A program made the position numbers and the translations under genes. A stretch of DNA of 64,000 nucleotides from Dioscorea cayenensis subsp. rotundata (lineage: Eukaryota > Streptophyta > Magnoliopsida > Dioscoreales > Dioscoreaceae): positions 930,001-994,000 of the forward strand of contig NC_052484.1 in NCBI RefSeq assembly GCF_009730915.1, given 5' to 3'. The notes under the pieces were generated by a model. The model saw only the letters and a list, made by a program, of their open reading frames with translations. It had not been told where the DNA came from and ran no database searches. Every line of letters starts with the position of its first letter. The first letter of the stretch is position 1. Below, in pieces: positions 61,929 to 64,000 of this stretch.

Positions 61929-62760
61929 ATGGATAGCCATTTTGGATGGGGAGGTGTAGTTGATGGATGGAGGAAAGGTCCTTGGACATCTCAAGAAGAC
62001 AAGCTTCTTTGTGAGTATGTTAACATTCATGGAGAAGGGAGATGGAACTGTGTGTCCAACATCACAGGTATATATATATATATTTATATTTATATTTATA
62101 TATATATAGTTTAATTGATGAATAAAGTTATTTATATATATATATATATATATATGTATGTTGATGTTGATATTAATGTGAAGGATTGAGAAGGAGTGGG
62201 AAGAGTTGTAGATTGAGATGGGTGAACTATCTTAGGCCAGACTTAAAGAGAGGAAAGATAACTCCTCAAGAGGAGAACATCATCTTAGAGTTGCATGCAA
62301 GATGGGGAAATAGGTAACTAATTAATTATCCATTACATCTCTTTCTTTCTCTCTCTCTCTATATATATATAATATTTTGGGTTGGTGTCAAGAATTCAAG
62401 CTTTCCTTTCATATATATAAATATGCATGTTATTCTAATTAAAAAGATAATAATTTGTTTGGTTTCTAAACTAAATAGATTTGTAAAGTTTTCATCTTTC
62501 TAATTGACATGGATCCACTGTAATTAATGTGACAATTTTTAGTATCTCAGTTGTCACCTTAATTTCAGGGATTAATAAACACAAACAAATTTATCAAGTT
62601 CATTCATTAAAATGAATTTATTTTTTTTACAGACCAAAATGTTTATTGTTATTATTTTCATTAATTTAATCTCGTAAATTCATTCTAAGCAAAGCTCTAA
62701 ATACTTAATATATTTAGATATGGATGCAAGCTCATGCTTTATTATTATTATTATTATTAT

Positions 62761-62809
<49 letters not shown>

Positions 62810-63446
62810 TTTATCTAGAGTTCAATATTGTGAATACTTGGCACTCCAATGACTTCACCCTTTTTTGTTAAAAGCTAGAGTCCAACCATATTATGTTCTT
62901 TTAACCTCTCTCATTGTGTATATATATATATATATATATATGTTTTATGAAATGACTTCTTCCTTTATGTAATATGTATAACTACATGTATGTATAGTAC
63001 ATATATACATGTATAAAGTTGAAGCTCATGGATACATTGGAATTAAATATGTAAATAATGAATTAATGGTATGCATGAAGGTGGTCAACAATTGCAAGAA
63101 GTCTTCCTGGAAGAACAGACAATGAAATCAAGAACTATTGGAGAACACATTTCAAGAAAAGCCAAGTCTTCATCATCAAAAAATTAACCTTCAAAGATCA
63201 AAAATTACCAAAGTCTCTAATCCAACAAGATCAAAAATCATGAAAGAAGATGATGAAATGATGAAAGAAACAGTGATAAATCCACAACAAGTACTACTTG
63301 AACAAACAATGGCAACACAAGACATATTGGAAGATGATGATGATGAGATGATGAAATGCATATGCCCTTTTACTAGTTTTGTTCAAGTAAATGGTGGTTC
63401 TACTTCCATTAATGAAGATTGGAATGAGGATGAAAAACTGGGCTAG
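61929..63446 (+). CDS. R2R3-MYB transcription factor, MYB27-like
   Basis: Exons 61929-62067, 62184-62313 and 63081 onward. R2 reads [20 protein letters not shown] with its tryptophans in place and ends [21 protein letters not shown]3 reads [20 protein letters not shown] then [20 protein letters not shown] and YWRTHFKK. The first R3 tryptophan is replaced by isoleucine, as is normal in plant R2R3-MYBs, and the [17 protein letters not shown] style resembles Arabidopsis MYB27. It is a nuclear DNA-binding regulator; target pathway unknown. Directly after the MYB domain the frame is ambiguous: one frame stops at 63243, while the neighbouring frame, entered if the A run in CAAGAAAAGCC had one more A, continues to 63446 with an acidic, methionine-rich tail ([14 protein letters not shown]). 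The longer form is preferred as the more protein-like. Confidence 0.9.
62762..62801. repeat. (TA)n microsatellite in MYB intron 2
   Basis: Long uninterrupted TA run preceded by (ATT)n; simple sequence repeat. Confidence 0.9.
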
Positions 63447-63626
63447 ATTGTGGAATTTAGAGTAACTAGGAGTTCATGTGTTTATTTCTGTTTTAAGTTT
63501 TTGTTATTTATTATCTTCTTTAATTTCATGTCTCTCTAGATTAGTAGTGCTTTTCTTCTTAAAGAAAAGTTTCATAAGAAATTTTGATATTTCACTCCTT
63601 TTCATTAATCAGTTCATCTTCCTTGC

Positions 63627-63672
<46 letters not shown>
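63627..63672. repeat. (AAT)n microsatellite
   Basis: About 15 AAT units between the MYB gene and the last ORF. Confidence 0.9.
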
Positions 63673-63673
<1 letters not shown>

Positions 63674-63950
63674 CGACAAGACTTAAAAAACCAAAAGGTG
63701 GCAGACATCAAGCGGTGCTCGGTGGAGTTCATGGGAAACATGATATATATCCATGCAGACACGTATTACACCACTTGTAAGCTTACCACCTTCACACACT
63801 GCATCTTTTGCCACGTGTCACTCTTCTCTTCAAATATATATATATATATAGTACAAAAGGGAAAGAAGAAGAAGAAGAAGAAGAGGAAGAAAAGGAAGAA
63901 GGGAGGTGAAGAATAATTTTGGAGGATCAAAACATAAATTAATCATAAAG

Positions 63951-64000
63951 ATGGCAAGGACTGTTGTTGGAAAAAGCATGGTGACACCACTCTTGTTCTT
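63951..64000 (+). CDS. Start of an unidentified protein, cut by the window edge
   Basis: ATG at 63951 opens a frame reading MARTVVGKSMVTPLLF to the window end. A (TA)n TATA-like stretch at about 63836-63850 and an AAG-rich leader precede it. The beginning could be a signal peptide, but sixteen residues are too few to name a family. Confidence 0.35.
   Translation, partial: MARTVVGKSMVTPLLF

Noticed and set aside
62041-62114. Read-through of MYB exon 1 as a short protein
   Set aside because: The extension is translated (TA)n intron sequence after a good GT donor at 62068; exon 2 joins in frame and completes the MYB domain.

Overview
This window is nuclear DNA of a flowering plant. The evidence is intron-split genes with GT-AG borders, plant-specific families (NPF transporter, DUF3527, CCT, PDLP, PLS-class PPR, R2R3-MYB, ALE2-type receptor kinase), a 5'-telo-box in front of a ribosomal protein gene, and many small plant DNA transposons. 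Intergenic DNA is very AT-rich, while several first exons (beta-amylase, PDLP, RPL21, PPR 5' end) are strikingly GC-rich. That contrast fits a monocot outside the grasses, perhaps yam-like, but the species assignment is only inference.

Layout: 1-4.1 kb, an intact NPF5.2/PTR3-type transporter (+) with a reverse-oriented SINE in intron 2. 4.5-4.9 kb, a small conserved unknown protein (-). 6.7-8.4 kb, a DUF3527 protein (-). 10-16.2 kb, a repeat block: an AT-rich minisatellite split by a 2.4-kb Mutator-like element with a clean 9-bp target duplication, which is itself invaded by a second TIR element carrying spliced host-like leader exons; then a GC-rich minisatellite. 17-17.6 kb, the 3' exons of a CCT-motif gene (-), running into a 1,000-base N gap. 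18.7-20 kb, a decayed L1-type LINE (-). 24.3-25.2 kb, a plasmodesmata-located protein (+). 28.3-29.7 kb, a hAT-type element with a perfect 8-bp target duplication and tRNA-like segments near both ends. 32.6-36.4 kb, a TPR protein gene (+) whose promoter/leader is triplicated and whose exon 2 has three extra partial copies in intron 1. 37.2-38.5 kb, a pseudogene of the CrcB/FEX fluoride exporter (-). 42.2-43.7 kb, a PPR protein (-). 45-46.8 kb, RPL21 (+). 47.5-50 kb, an ALE2-type receptor kinase (-). 52.6-56.6 kb, a plastidic beta-amylase (+) behind several ACGT-core (G-box/ABRE-like) elements. 57.6-59.7 kb, two 1-kb TIR elements in inverted orientation with palindromic ends and captured gene-like sequence. 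61.9-63.4 kb, an R2R3-MYB (+). 63.95 kb, the start of another + strand ORF cut by the window edge.

The genes are unrelated neighbours, as is normal for a plant chromosome; there is no operon or pathway cluster. Four otherwise well conserved genes (PDLP, PPR, beta-amylase, MYB) each carry one or two single-base frame changes, mostly in short homopolymer runs, which looks more like residual assembly error than parallel gene death. The FEX copy, with an internal deletion and several stops, is a real pseudogene candidate. The most unusual structures are the TPR gene with both its promoter and an exon tandemly multiplied, and the inverted transposon pair whose flanking duplications are arranged as expected if the spacer between them had been flipped.
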